This document shows, piece after piece, positions 23,740-35,111 of a DNA stretch of 64,000 nt (position 1 is its first letter; every line of letters starts with the position of its first letter). The notes under the pieces are model-generated. The model did not search any database. It was given only the letters and a program-made list of their open reading frames with translations, and was not told the origin of the DNA. The DNA comes from Sparassis latifolia (lineage: Eukaryota > Basidiomycota > Agaricomycetes > Polyporales > Sparassidaceae). The translations under genes were made by a program, and so were the position numbers. The stretch is taken from contig CM031553.1 of NCBI GenBank assembly GCA_018466975.1, positions 1,426,001-1,490,000 on the forward strand. Direction: 5' to 3'.

Positions 23740-24094
23740 TCGGTCGAGCTCAACAAGCCAAGACAGTGATTCTAGGGTGATGGCAGAAGCTGTTCCGCTC
23801 GCATAGCAGGCTCCAGCCGTCCTAACGCCGACCATCCGTCTCTGGTACCAATCTCGTTGGGTGGAATTCATCGGGAACGTGCAAAACCTGAGAACAGATT
23901 TGTGATGTGAAACCACCCACTTCATGTGTCCTCTCTTTCCGCTTCTTGACACCCAACTCGTCAACGACGGTGGTGCCTGGCATTTCTTTAGGATGGATAT
24001 CTTGCTGTTCGTCTGGAGATTCTTGTGATGGGGGAGGAGATTTGTCTGCGGAGGTAAATGCGGATGGTAGAAACGGTAAAAGAGACGAAAGCAT
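23740..24094 (-). CDS. Possible small gene or upstream exons of the Ser-rich gene
   Basis: ATG 24094 opens MLSSLLPFLPSAFTSADKSP, followed by an acidic/polar stretch to KKRKERTHE, where a GTGGGT donor lies (about 23920). A second frame further down (to 23473) is also open and Cys-containing (EECAEVAVNSPLQRYTHCE). The N terminus and that Cys segment faintly recall the mitochondrial QCR6 hinge protein, but the conserved GEDCVEE-type block is missing. Function unassigned. Confidence 0.25.
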
Positions 24095-24099
24095 TTTGA

Positions 24100-24980
24100 A
24101 AGAGGGATATAGAAGTTAGCGGAAGAGTTAGCGGAAGAGTTGGTCATAGCCGCCAAGTTAGAATCAGCCATCCTCGCCGCGCCCGCTGCGTCATCTCCGC
24201 ACTCGGCTACGGAAATAACCATTCATGGACCTCCGGAACCCCTGTCCTCTTCCCGCATTTCGGAGTATGAAACACCTTCATTTACCCCTGTGATTGGCTG
24301 GCAGCCCCTATCTCGCGATATCCGGAAACTCCGCTCACACCCCGGCTGTCGGCATTCCCCGGGAAACTCGAAAACATGCCCGAAAACTCACTTTGATCAG
24401 AATCTCGCATCTTATCTCAGCCATCTCTCACGTCCATGTCATCGCACAGCGCGCAGCAACAGGCTAGCATGTTCTCTCCTCGTTCCGTATCGCAACCCAC
24501 GCGCGTGCGTAAGAGTTCGGGGGCAGTAAATCTTCCCGTTCGTCGAATCTGACCCCCCGGCCAGGTCATTTTTTGAATAACACGGCCCTTTCGCCAGCAG
24601 GACTAAGCACCCCGCCGTCAGCACGACCACATTGCTGACACTTGTCTGCTCACCCAACGTCAGGTCCCATGACACGGTCTCTCATCGAGGCATGCCATCC
24701 TACTTGTCAGTGTACACTCATCCTACCATCTGATGATCGTCGAGATCTTTCAGCTGTTGCACAGCTCTAACTGATCCGGTCTGCATCGCGTTCAGCGCTG
24801 TATGTGGGACTGCACTTACTACAACAGCGAGGTCCGCAGCCTAACTATAGTTGAGCAGCAGCCTGAGTGCTCTGTCGTTCGTGCGCTCATCACGCGTTCG
24901 GTGCCTGCACGAAGATGTACGTATCTCTTTTAGTTTGAGCCGTTGCGCCACATTGATGCCTGTCAATCATGCTGTGCTTC
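24100..24980. other. Intergenic stretch
   Basis: Promoter side of the minus-strand genes. Short Ser/His/Pro-rich frames only. Confidence 0.4.
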
Positions 24981-24984
24981 AAAT

Positions 24985-25770
24985 CATACCAGGTATGTGA
25001 TGCATGTGCTGGTAGGAACGATATAGTGTAGGGCAGGGAATGAGAGCCAGTGGAACCGCCACGCCATCTTGCTCATATTTTGGTCCATCGACTCCGACAA
25101 TCCTTGCAGGCTGTGGCGGTGTTTCCCACATTCTGCCCACTGTGAGCCCACATCACTGACCATTATGAAAGCGTTATGTATGCAATGCTCTTTGACAGAT
25201 GTTATCAGATAGCATGATATCTCCGCAGCCACAGTAGTCTCAGCCTCAATTACCGGATCATTGGCCACGTCATTCAATGTCGCAGCATAACCAGCAAACA
25301 CTCTTTCACCGCCATGGAGAAAAATAACCCTGCTTGATGCATCATCGTCTTTATTAACGACGTATGTGCCAGCGTAACGCGTGCGCGCTCAGGGTCGCTC
25401 TCCAGGGAGAGGGAACAGCGGTTTCATGCTGATCTCACATGAAGCCCTACAGCGATGCAGCAACCCGATAATGGTGTACCCCTGGTGACCTCGACGTAAC
25501 AACATCCCGCGTGCGGGCGCTGTGCACAGTCGCTGCGGTGGCTAACAAGCGTCTGCCGTCTATTATTACCTGGCGCACTGAGCTTACCGACAATATATCG
25601 GTGCTTGTATGTGCCGCGAGCGTTAATCGCCCTGTGTACGCGGACTGCTTGATTTCCAATTCCCGGTCTGCATGTCTTCGGAAATCTATGCGATGCAGCA
25701 GGTACTGGTAATTTTCCCTCGGTCCCGCCGCACCGTTTCGCAATGGTTTCGGCACGGACAAGCTGCCGAC
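24985..25770 (-). CDS. Unrecognised gene or gene fragment
   Basis: Two exon-like blocks read well: one with RRHADRELEIKQSAYTGRLT followed by VRQVIIDGRRLLATAATVH (about 25690-25510), and one with SSRVIFLHGGERVFAGYAA followed by NDPVIEAETTVAAEISCYLI (about 25340-25200). Between them are stops, so an intron or decay must intervene. The codon pattern fits expressed genes better than the opposite strand does. I do not recognise the family; no membrane or signal segments are seen. Confidence 0.3.
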
Positions 25771-25774
25771 AAAT

Positions 25775-27410
25775 TATTTCCTACCTATCCAGGCCGCCCG
25801 GATACTGGCTGCGGTGATATGCTACCTCTCGTCCTCAGAAACGCATATGGCGCAGCTCGTTACTGACGACCCCTCTCCTGAGCGTAGTCTCGCCGGCCCG
25901 AGGCTTGGTACAGCGGACCGCCTGAACACGGCCGCCCATATCTCTTTCGCCCCTCTCAGCTCTGAATTTCTAGCCGTTCGGCCTGGATAAACCGAGAACA
26001 GGCACGTACTGGGCATGTTTCTGTGCTCTTCTGACACTCAAAGTTACTCAAACTCGGTACAGTGGGGCACTCGACTACCTGTCTTCCTCGTCTCGTCCAG
26101 CTCTGCAATTTCCGAGCAGCTCGACCTGCCAGGATGATGCGAGAGCAGGAACCGCTGGCTCCTTGAGCGTCTTGCCGCTCGGAGCTTGGGCGTTGATGTA
26201 CGAAACTTAATCTGCGGGCTAGGGTGCACCCGGCGCAAATATTGTTCGCGGTCTAAGTACGCACTAACCCCGTACTGTCGTGTCTGCGGGTGCATGTTTG
26301 AGTGGTACTTCCTCGGGAACCTTGTACTGGCGTGTTCTGTCTCCTTTGCGACTATCATATCATCATGTTGCTGTCTTGTCGGAGGACAAGCGCTATCGTT
26401 TCTCGGTCCGCGCCACCCTGGAGTGAGTTTCGAAGCCTCCGAGATATAATTCTGGAGGTCTGCAGCTGATTTTCACCGGCCAAGGTTCTCTGCCAGCTCC
26501 CGAACTTTGTCACGCGTAATATGCTGTTGTTCTCGCACTACGAGAATCTCCGAGGGGGGACAACCCATAGAGCCAAGCCATCCGAGTCCGACGGTAACGG
26601 TTGCATTGCGTGTCATTTCCCGTAGCGCAACACAACGAGGCTGCAGCGACGATGCCGGTGCCACATCTATGGCATGCCCTCGGATACCCGACTCGGCACC
26701 CTCCGTCTATCCTATGATCCAAGTCTCACTTTCTCGCGTACAAATCCAGAATCGGTTGTGTGCGTAGTGGTAGCCTCGTGTTTCAGCCTCTCGGGGGAGA
26801 TGCGGCCCCGCCGATGCCGACAAAGACTTGGAGGGCGCTCGTCGCGAATGGTCCGGATCCGACGGTTCACTTGGGTCTCGGACTTGCACTTCGTCCTACC
26901 TTGGTCGTTCACACCCGCCGGGACGTTTGAGATCTTGGGTGTCTGGAGGACGCAGAGACCTGTAACAACTGAAAGCGCTTCGCGGACCGAAGTACGCGAG
27001 CTCATCAAATTGTATCGCGGGGCCTGTATGAAACTATCGTCGGTGGACATTGCAGTCCTGGTGGCCTCGACGTTCAATGCAGAAGTGCGTCGTCAGTGGG
27101 CGGGAGTAGCACGGGTTGAGAGTGGATGCCAAATGTTTACGTACCCGATGCGAACGGGACCGTCGGCCGCGGACACGTCGACGCACCTGATTTCGTGCGC
27201 ACGGCGATGCTCCACGTACGCTGTCCGGAATTCCCAGAGACTAGAGTCGCGTTCGACGAAGTGCGCAAGAAGTGTGCATGAGCTTTGGACATTGCAACTT
27301 CAGTGCATCGATGTTGCATGATGTTAACGTAGGCACTAACTCTGTCTGCTGTATGACTCTGACCGGGAGTGGCTGCCAGAGGATGAGGCTTTCGGGCTAA
27401 TAGAGGTCTC
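25775..27410. other. Gene-poor stretch with one long frame
   Basis: A 215-codon plus-strand frame (26674-27321) and overlapping minus-strand frames exist, but none shows a domain, splice-consistent neighbours or homologous repeats. I treat them as chance frames or old relics. Confidence 0.35.
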
Positions 27411-27413
27411 GAA

Positions 27414-27422
27414 ATATATATA
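27414..27422 (+). promoter_or_regulatory. TATA-like box upstream of tRNA-iMet
   Basis: A TATATATA run ends ~22 bp before the first base of the tRNA, a spacing seen for upstream elements of some fungal Pol III genes. The second tRNA copy lacks an equivalent. Confidence 0.4.
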
Positions 27423-27444
27423 GTTTTGGCTTCGATAGCATCGA

Positions 27445-27517
27445 AGCAACATGGCGCAGCTGGAAGCGCGCGGGGCTCATAACCCCGAGGTCACTCGATC
27501 GAAACGAGTTGTTGCTA
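27445..27517 (+). tRNA. Initiator tRNA-Met (CAT)
   Basis: A 73 nt gene that folds completely: acceptor AGCAACA pairs with TGTTGCT, D stem GCGC/GCGC, anticodon stem CGGGG/CCCCG with loop CTCATAA, T stem ACTCG/CGAGT with loop ATCGAAA, discriminator A. The A1-U72 pair and the T loop with A54 and A60 instead of TTC mark the eukaryotic initiator form. No intron. It is identical to the copy at 38834-38906. A TTTT terminator follows at 27537. Confidence 0.95.
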
Positions 27518-27536
27518 TTTCATTTAATCCTGTTCC

Positions 27537-27540
27537 TTTT
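27537..27540 (+). terminator. Pol III T-run terminator of the first tRNA-iMet
   Basis: First run of four T downstream of the tRNA, 20 bp past its end. Confidence 0.5.
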
Positions 27541-27544
27541 CTTC

Positions 27545-28510
27545 CGAGTCTGCTCAGCCCGCAAGTGCGACAGACAACTCGCTTTGGCACTGGTACATTC
27601 TTCCCCCATGAGTACAAATTCCCATGCATTTGTTCATACCGACGGCGCCGCGACAGCCTTCCTTTATACAGCTCAGATGCGGGGCAGCCGCAGCTGCTGC
27701 GGCCCCCTCTCTTCCTGGGCGCGCTGGAGGACCGACTGTCCACCGTGGTCAAGTCCGTCCAGCATTACAACGCAAACGCACACCGCCTACTCGTGGAGCT
27801 CGAGCTCAGGCTCAGCCCGGAGCTGTTCTACGCGGGGACGGAAGGCCCCGATGCGCCTACGTGGTCGTGATGGCCCTCGTCCCCGACGCGTCTACTCCGT
27901 GTCCCTCCCCGAAGCCGCGCATGCGGACGTCCAGGTAGCCGCGGAGGCGCTCCATGGCGCGGCGCCGAACTCAACCGCGAGAAGGCTGTTATATTACACG
28001 CGAGGATGCTCGTCATATTTGTTTCGTGCGTGGAGGATGGGGTGGGGCGGACCCGCTACCGCCCAGGAATGTGATGCGCAAGGAACAAGATAATTATTTA
28101 CTGGAGAGGATCTGGGCCCACTGTGCTTTCGTGACATGTTTCTGCAGCGAGAGCCACTTGCCATCAAGTAGACTTTGCGTATATCTCGGGAGTTGTATCC
28201 ATACGAGTTGCCCATGTCGTGATGAGAGATTCTACATCACTACATACGTATACCGTTGTCTCAGCCTGAATGTGAAGGGCGTTCGCCAAATTAGAACGAA
28301 ATTTGTCCATGAGAAGAGACGCTCAAGTTGCGGAAATCACCAGGAAAAGAAAGCTGGCATTCATACGACATCGACAACGGACTGGAATAAATACATGCAG
28401 AACCAAACGACAGCAGAGATAATGCACGAGAGACTGAGACTGTAATAGCATATATACATACGATGAAACCTCAAATTGCTGTATATCCCGGAAAACATAC
28501 GGCCACCCAG
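27545..28510. other. Stretch with a coding-like relic
   Basis: A plus-strand frame near 27680-27868 (GALEDRLSTVVKSVQHYNAN, then LLVELELRLSPELFY) looks coding but meets a stop at 27868. Related text appears in other frames to about 28010. No family recognised. The rest to 28510 is AT-richer and empty. Confidence 0.35.
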
Positions 28511-28523
28511 AACACGAACTGGG

Positions 28524-30417
28524 TCAGATCATCACTCTCGCATCGTTCGATGACGCCATAGACATGGTCCGCATGCGCATCGCCGTTCCCTGCAGGCTCG
28601 GATACGAGCCCGTGCGGTACGCCATTCCCGTGCCTGTGCGCGGTCTCGGTCTAGGGCCCGCCACCAGTGGACGAGCCCGCGGAGAGGAAGGAGATGGCGG
28701 CGGCGGCGATACTGACGCAGATCGGTCGGTTATATCCGAAACGTGCAAGGGGGCGGGAGCCGGAGCGGGCGCACGCAGTGCGGTTTTGAGCGGACGCGGG
28801 ACGGACGAGGCTGCCTGGGAAGTCGAGAGCGTCCGTGTGCGCTGGCGAACCAATGTACTCGACACTGACGTGGAGCGGTTAGACCGCGACTTGATATTGG
28901 ACATGCTAGTCGACTGCGGCAGCCGTAGTGCTCGGGGCACACCACTGGCTATGGTCGAGCTCGACGGCGATACTGAAGAAGCAGAAGAGGTGTGAGGCAG
29001 AGAGCTAGTTGACGCAGACGATTCTGTCCTCTTCCGAGCGACGTCGAATTGCAACTCGGTCGACTTTGGGAGCTTCATGGGGCGGCGGACGGACGGCGTC
29101 GACGAGGTGGACGCCGATGCAGTGGAGGACGTTTGTGAGTACTGCGACACAGTGGACACGGTGCTGACCGATGCGGACGACTGCGTCCTGTTGCGCGTCG
29201 TCTTCGGCTCTGAGCTCGGGGGGCTGGGGTCTGGCTCTGGGCGTACCCAGGAAAAGGACGTCGATGCGGACCGCACGAGCGGGTTCTTCCGCAGGAACGA
29301 CGGCTGAAGGGGAGGGGAACGCGATAGGAGAGGCGAGACGGTGGACTCTCTTGTCACCTGTGAAGAGCGGCGCGATGATGTGGGTGAGGAGAGGCTTGGG
29401 GAAGGCTTGCGTGCGATGGACGTCTGGATGAGACGTCGGGTAAGTGTCGAGGGTGCGTCTTCATCCTCACTGTTATCCATGTTAGTGTCTACTCCACTCG
29501 TTGAGCTGTGAAGCTGTACCCACCTGTCGCTCCAACCAAGACCAGTTGTCAGACCCATGCCTGCGCGTAGTAAACGTCCGTCTCGGTGACGATTACGTCG
29601 TCGGTTCGTATCACGAGGGTCCCGTAGAAAGCCTAATTTAGTCTTCAGAGAGCCAGCTACATGTGATCTTCAGCACATATTTGCACAACATGCTGGAACA
29701 CATACCTGTGGAAACCACGCTTAGCACACTGCGTGCCCGATCAAAATCAGGATCTTCGTCCCCATCCTCGAGGGCGAAAGGCGAAGATCCTTGAGGAAAG
29801 AGCCTGGAGCGCGGAGACAAGAGACCATCACGAAACATAAGGTGCCTACGAAACATGTCAGCAACGGTCTGCGCAAGTAAATGAGAATCGTACGGTAAAG
29901 GAGTGTGTAAGTCGATGCTAGAATCGGACTCGCTTCCACCATCTTCCACCACCTTACCCAGCCGATTCTCCTCGTCTGTATCCACCCCCTCCGCCTCCTC
30001 TAGCAGGGCACCGTAATCAGACACAGAGACGTTGTCGGGGCTTTGCTCAGCTATGCTACTTCGTCTTGAAAGCCCGTTCGTGGTTGAGCGGGAGCGCAAG
30101 TGCAGACCGCCACTAGCAGGCGAGAACGAGGCCGATGATTTACGCCGGGGGCGGGGTGTGTTCGCCAGCATCGTCCGCAAGTCAGGACTGTCCGGGCGCT
30201 TCGCAGCAGACGAAGGTCGCGTGAGACTCCGCGACGGGACTTTGGGCGGTGTGGTTTGCATAGTAATCCTGCGAGTCAGCGTGGGCACGCTCGTGTCCAC
30301 CTTCGGCTTGGGGTTGCTGTTTTTGTGCCTGCGCGGTGCACTACCAAACACAGCGTTCGGGAACAACTCTTCAGTGAGTGACTCTCCAAGACTCCCTAGT
30401 TCGACATGAGTCGCCAT
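28524..30417 (-). CDS. Conserved Ser/Pro-rich protein with SEDED motif, unknown function
   Basis: Three exons join in frame: 30417-29706, 29632-29524 and 29469-28524, giving 588 residues. The start is MATHVELGSLGESLTEELFP. Likely conserved blocks are HLLAQTVADMFRRHLMFRDG with LLSPRSRLFP, then across the exon 1-2 and 2-3 joins GFLRDPRDTNRRRNRHRDGR and MGLTTGLGWSDSEDEDAPS, followed by TLTRRL. The C-terminal half is low-complexity Ser/Thr/Pro with basic residues, as in cytoskeletal or cell-cycle phosphoproteins. No membrane segment or known domain is recognised. Splice sites are GTATGT, GTGGGT and two AG acceptors with exact phase. The function is not known to me. Confidence 0.75.
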
Positions 30418-30780
30418 TGCGTCGGAAGATCCTGGGCATGAGAGTTATTCAGTAGTAAAACTGCGAAGGTGAGACCGGCTACTCACTCACTGAAGCTGCG
30501 ACGCAGGTGTTACTCGTGGTGGCCCAAACCCGGAGGATGGGTGAAGCACTGCAGGTATGATTTAGGTATTCATCTTTGTAGGAACAATGGAGACGAGGAC
30601 GAGAATAAGGTTGTTGGGACGCCCAGTGTGCAGACAGAGCCCCGAGTTGTCGACTGATATAGCCAAGGAGAAAGACAAAGATCACAGATAACTTCTCAGA
30701 CCCATAGAGACGAGATGATAGATGATCAAGAGCAAGCAGTGATAGATGCGAAAGTCGCGTCGTGTGAGTCTGCTCTGACA

Positions 30781-31475
30781 TAAAATCACCCAGTTATCTG
30801 AATAACAATTCTGTTCTCTCATCATGTCATCAAGTAGAAATACCGCCAATGAAGCTCAGAGCCTCAGGTATAACCCCTACTACTTGCACCACGGGAGACT
30901 CACTATGTCCAAGTCGGCAGACGAAACTGAACCCAGTGACTTAAAAATTCCACAGAGCTTCCATAGACCACTCAGAAAGCGCGAACACCTCTACAGCCAT
31001 TGTCCAGTGCTTTCCTGCACTGGTGGTCAACGGATCAGAAAGCCACGACAACGGCGGGTGTTGGATGACTGGTCTGAAGCATCTGGTCGCGCATGCTCTG
31101 TTTTCCATGATAATCTGCCGGCTTGGAGATAGCTGCAACCTCTGCGAACACCTTCAGCACAAACTCGAGTGAACAGAGGTCCAGTAGAATCATGGTCTTC
31201 TGTGGCCAATTCAGTAACACAACGTGATGGACTTACACAGTGCTAGGCCAAAGTCGTTGTTGCCCAGATTCTGCAGAATTCTGGTAAGTCGACCCCCAGA
31301 TGAGATGTAGAGCCAGCGTACAACAAACAAGTCAAGCTTGACGGTGCTGAAGGGAGAAACAAGGCGGCAGGCCTGTGCCCGTTCGGTTCAACTCCAGAGC
31401 TCGGTCGAACCAAGCCGAGCTTCGAACCGATGTCGGCAGCGTCACTGCCACCCGCTGCTGCGTGCACCCATCTAC
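30781..31475. repeat. Segmental duplication, copy 1
   Basis: About 0.7 kb, starting AAAATCACCCAGTTATCTGA and ending near CTGCTGCGTGCACCCATC. It is matched in the same orientation at 35112-35889 with a few percent substitutions. The minus strand of both copies carries exon-like text (RWLYISSGGRLGRILQNLGN-like), so a fragment of an unrecognised gene is included. This copy lies directly upstream of the peptidase gene and lacks a ~63 bp piece present in copy 2. Confidence 0.9.
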
Positions 31476-31553
31476 CGCGTGGTTACAGCTCGGGGAATCT
31501 CATCATCATTGTTGAAAATCACGGACTCGGCAGCGTGTGTTCCGGAATATATT

Positions 31554-33261
31554 ATGTCTTCCCATCTCTCCGCCCTCACCCTCGCCAGCGATGCCACCGT
31601 TGTCTCCCAGACGGCGACCACCCGGAACTCGTTTACCGTTCGGATTTCCTCACTACACCCTTCCCCAAGCCCGTCGGCAGACACGCCCATATCCCTGTCA
31701 AGTCGCTCCGTGGAGTCTTTGACACCCCGCTCAATGGTGTCTGGGACACTGTCGGTCCCAAGATTTGTGACCTGATCAAGGCTCGGAAGATTAACTGGTC
31801 GTCCGTCGACCCTGCCCGCTTCTTCACCCACGGACCGTTGGGAGAGGAGGAGAAGGGGAGTCTCGGTCCTGTCGTCATATGGGTCGGTGTCATTCCCGGT
31901 TCTACCTCCTCCTATATCGCCCACGAGGTCTCCCAAGAGATCCTTACGCTTCTCCTGAAGAATGGAGTCGCGGATGCTGTTGTGGAATGGCGCGAGGCCG
32001 TCCTGCAGCGGCTGGCAGGTCCACCCCTTATGCGCCATGTCGGCAGCAACAATGCCACCCACTATGTCCGTCGCTTCCTCACTGCTCTTCTCGGCGTTCC
32101 CCTTGCGACCGCCCTTGCGACCGAAGGGATGGAGGTGGAGGATGCCCAGGGCGCTCTCACCCTCTGGTTCCACGAAAACAAAGACAAGGATGGCAACTCT
32201 AGCGACAAGGTTTACGGAGTCGGCAATTGCCACGTCCTTCGTAAGGACACCACCGTCGAGTACGAGCACAGAGGCGGCGCACCCAAGGACCACGTTCGAG
32301 TTTGCGGAATGCATCGATTCCAGCGGGGCCTCGACGAGATCAAGAAGGTCATCGGTGACCGCGGCATTCTCGCCGACCTTTGGGCCCGAGAGATCGTCAC
32401 CCTGCAGGCGAAGGAGAGGCAGGACGCGGAGAACGCGAAAGAGATCCGCGCGAATCGACGCAACTTGGAAGACGAGAACGAGGCTATCGCCGATCTCGAG
32501 GCCTTCTACGACGAAGTCACGAAATACTGGTCTGACATTAATCTCTACCGCAACATTGGCTACGTTCAATATGCTGCAGCCATCACGGTCGACATCGAAG
32601 GCGGCACACTGTATACCTCGGACTGGGCTGCGTTCTTGGCTGCTGAGGCGAAGGTCAAGGATGAGTTCGAGGGCAACATCGTTGATCTCGGTGCGTTTCG
32701 ACTCATCTTTCTCATATTTACCTCGTCTAACAAAAACAACCTTATTCAGGGTCTAAGTATTCTCCTCAAGAACTTTCGGCAATGTTCTATCCCCTGGGTG
32801 GTGGTGCGACCACGTTCAAGTTTCCCGAGGAGAGAAAGCTCAGGATCGAGGGTTGCGCCACAAAAGAGGACCTCACCAACCCCGCAGAGTTCGACAGCAA
32901 AGGCCAGCACTGCCTTATCGTTGGTAAAGACGGCAACACTACCGACCTCACCGTCGGACGCTACGCCGGCCTGGTGTCATTCACTCTCAACGAAGTCGGC
33001 ATCGAGTCCATCGAGCTCGGCATCTACAACTCGAGCGTCAAGAGTGCCGAAGCCTTCTCCGCCAAGGGAGACTCGGGCTCCCTCGTCTGGCACACGACGA
33101 ACGGCAAAGCTCGCATCGTTGGCCAACTCCACTCTGGAAATAACAAAGGCGGCTCGACCAGCAACCATGTTACTTATTGCACCCCTGGCTGGTACTTCCT
33201 GGATCAGATCAGGAAGAAGTTCAAGCACACTGACTTCTACTGCACCAACTGGGCAACTTGA
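31554..33261 (+). CDS. Trypsin-like serine peptidase family protein (Agaricomycete expanded family), possible 5' frame break
   Basis: Family members have a chymotrypsin-fold domain with a His-Asp-Ser triad. Here His is in GNCHVLR (32231), Asp in TSDWAAF (32621) and Ser in KGDSGSLVW (33073), in the normal order. Upstream text (FLTTPFPKPVGRHAHIPVKS, then RGVFDTPLNGVWDTVGP) is also typical. One intron, 32691-32749 (GTGCGT...TTCAG), joins NIVDLG to SKYSPQEL. A helical segment (about 32390-32540) separates His and Asp. The natural-looking start MSSHLSALTLASDATVVS (31554) is one base out of frame with PDGDHPELVYRSD (about 31610), so either a 1 bp deletion exists or translation starts elsewhere. It lies between the two copies of a segmental duplication. 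Substrate unknown. Confidence 0.7.
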
Positions 33262-33398
33262 GGCTTTCTACTCTCCATCTCCATGCTTCTTCTTCTTCTA
33301 TGACTCGTTCTGCTGTCTCGGCGCTCGATTATCTATTGGTGGGTTTTTGGTGCAGACCAAGGGGCACACGGAACTTTGATCATCGACATCAACTCCCC

Positions 33399-33626
33399 CG
33401 CATCAGCAAAACCCAACTTTTTCTTACAGAGCTATTTTGACTTTTCGGTCTTACAACCCTTATTTAAGGCAATAAGTCTTCAAATAAGTGTCCATAAGTC
33501 TGATTTCAGACACTCATGTAATATGCATTAGGCCCCTTTTTGACCTTATACCCTTAAATAAGGATCATAAGTCCATTTAAGTCATTTAAGTGCCCTTTTA
33601 AGTAAAAGTTGGGTTTTGCTGATGCG
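33399..33626. mobile_element. MITE with 23 bp terminal inverted repeats
   Basis: CGCATCAGCAAAACCCAACT-TTT (33399-33421) is a perfect inverted match of 33604-33626, and weaker pairing extends inward. The 228 bp element is AT-rich and non-coding, with internal TAAGT-type repeats. No target duplication can be named with confidence. It sits ~140 bp after the peptidase stop. Confidence 0.8.
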
Positions 33627-33803
33627 TATTCAATACTTTTAGCGGTTCAGGGTCCTACTCTGAACTTTCCACTGAACTTTTTAGCACACCTCAATTTTCC
33701 ATAGTTTGAGTCAGCAGTGTAGTTTCTTTATGCATCACAAGAGCATCCCTCTATTTTTTGTGTGAAAAAATTGTTTCAGAGGAAGTGTAGAAGCTGATCC
33801 TTG

Positions 33804-34407
33804 TAGGGACTAGCATGGATACCGGTCAACCGGATGAATGATCCACGGATAGCAGTTGCACGGATGTGGATACGGATGCGGATACTTTCTCATGGATAGG
33901 GCGGATAGACGGTTTTATCCACGGTTTTCGCTATACTTTCTGCCGACTCTGTCTCCTCTCATTGTAGCACTCATTTATACCCTCTCAATATGCTACATGC
34001 TAAGTCTTGATTGTATAGTCCTCTAATAATGAACAATACCATTGTCATTGCCACTACTAAGACATTTCCCACCTGAAATTTTCATGCAGCACAACATGTC
34101 TTTGCAGACATTCAAGGCATCAATATTCAATGGCAGTGGGCTCTTTGTGACACTCCGCTGGTGCCTGAATTCTCAGAGCTTACATGGATACTGAAGGCAA
34201 AGATGAGAAGTGATGCCGGTGAAATGTTATCAGACTAGTTCAAAAATGTCTATACTGCTCTGTATACTAGACAGTGTACTTGTGTCATGTTACCCAAACC
34301 GTGGATGCATCTGCATTCGTACAGACAATATCTGCAGATGGTGGGGTTTAAAAATATCCGTGGATATTCATCCGGATAGACATCCGGATGATCCATGCTA
34401 GTCCCTA
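33804..34407. mobile_element. Non-autonomous hAT-type element, 604 bp, intact target duplication
   Basis: The ends TAGGGACTAGCATGGAT (33804-33820) and its exact complement (34391-34407) form 17 bp inverted repeats. They are flanked by the 8 bp direct repeat GATCCTTG (33796-33803 and 34408-34415), the length made by hAT transposases. Subterminal GGAT-containing motifs (CGGATGTGGATACGGATGC, and ATCCGGATG on the right) resemble hAT transposase-binding repeats. No open frame could encode a transposase, so movement would need one in trans. Confidence 0.88.
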
Positions 34408-34415
34408 GATCCTTG

Positions 34416-35111
34416 TCTTCGAATACTCCTCTGCAGACAGAAATGGCAAGATCATGTGATGGATGGGCGCTCTTCGCAGGCCAAGGCCTGCCCGAGCTCA
34501 GAGATGAATCGAGCACTTGTACACTTCCCTGCCTCTCGATACTGTTCCTTCCACTCAAGGCTGTCTTCCTTTGGTAGATATGTTTTCATATGAGGGTAGA
34601 TTGGTATGATGTACTATTTCACACACACAACTAATATTTTTCTTACTGCATGAGTCTGTCTGTCAAGTTGAGCCTCAGCATGGCCCTGCAGAGGCATTGT
34701 GCAAGCCTTATCAAGAGTCCCAATTATTTTGCTTAAACAGTTTATCTCAAGTTGAGACCAGTATTAGACATTGGTCAAGTGGATGAGCATACACAACAGT
34801 AGGATGTTATGAAGTCTGAGTTTGGGCAGGAGCTCACTCCTGTATTGAGTATTCGAGTATTCGAAACTGGTTCCGGGGTCCAGGCTGAACTTTTGGGTAG
34901 CTGATGTTGAAACTTTTAGAGTCGCGTGCCCCTTGGTGCAGACAGATGCTTTGATTGTTGGGCAGCTGTAAAGGTTCATCTCTTTCTTCTGCCTCATCCT
35001 TTCATACACATAGCTGATGATGTCAAAGCCTGAGCATTGGTGAGCCGTTCCACAGCGTCTTCTTCTGCGACCTCTTCACCTCCACTTTGCCCCCTCTCTT
35101 TAGTTCTCATT
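34416..35111. other. AT-rich stretch between hAT element and duplication copy 2
   Basis: Short frames only. A minus-strand piece near 34560-34430 looks weakly coding. Nothing recognised. Confidence 0.4.

Noticed and set aside
23473..24094. QCR6 (complex III hinge protein) gene
   Set aside because: Only a vague N-terminal and Cys-segment resemblance; the conserved acidic DCVEE-type block and C terminus are absent.
27451..27870. 139-codon frame overlapping the tRNA
   Set aside because: Its start lies inside the tRNA gene, so the frame is incidental there; only the later part looks coding, and it is noted as a relic.
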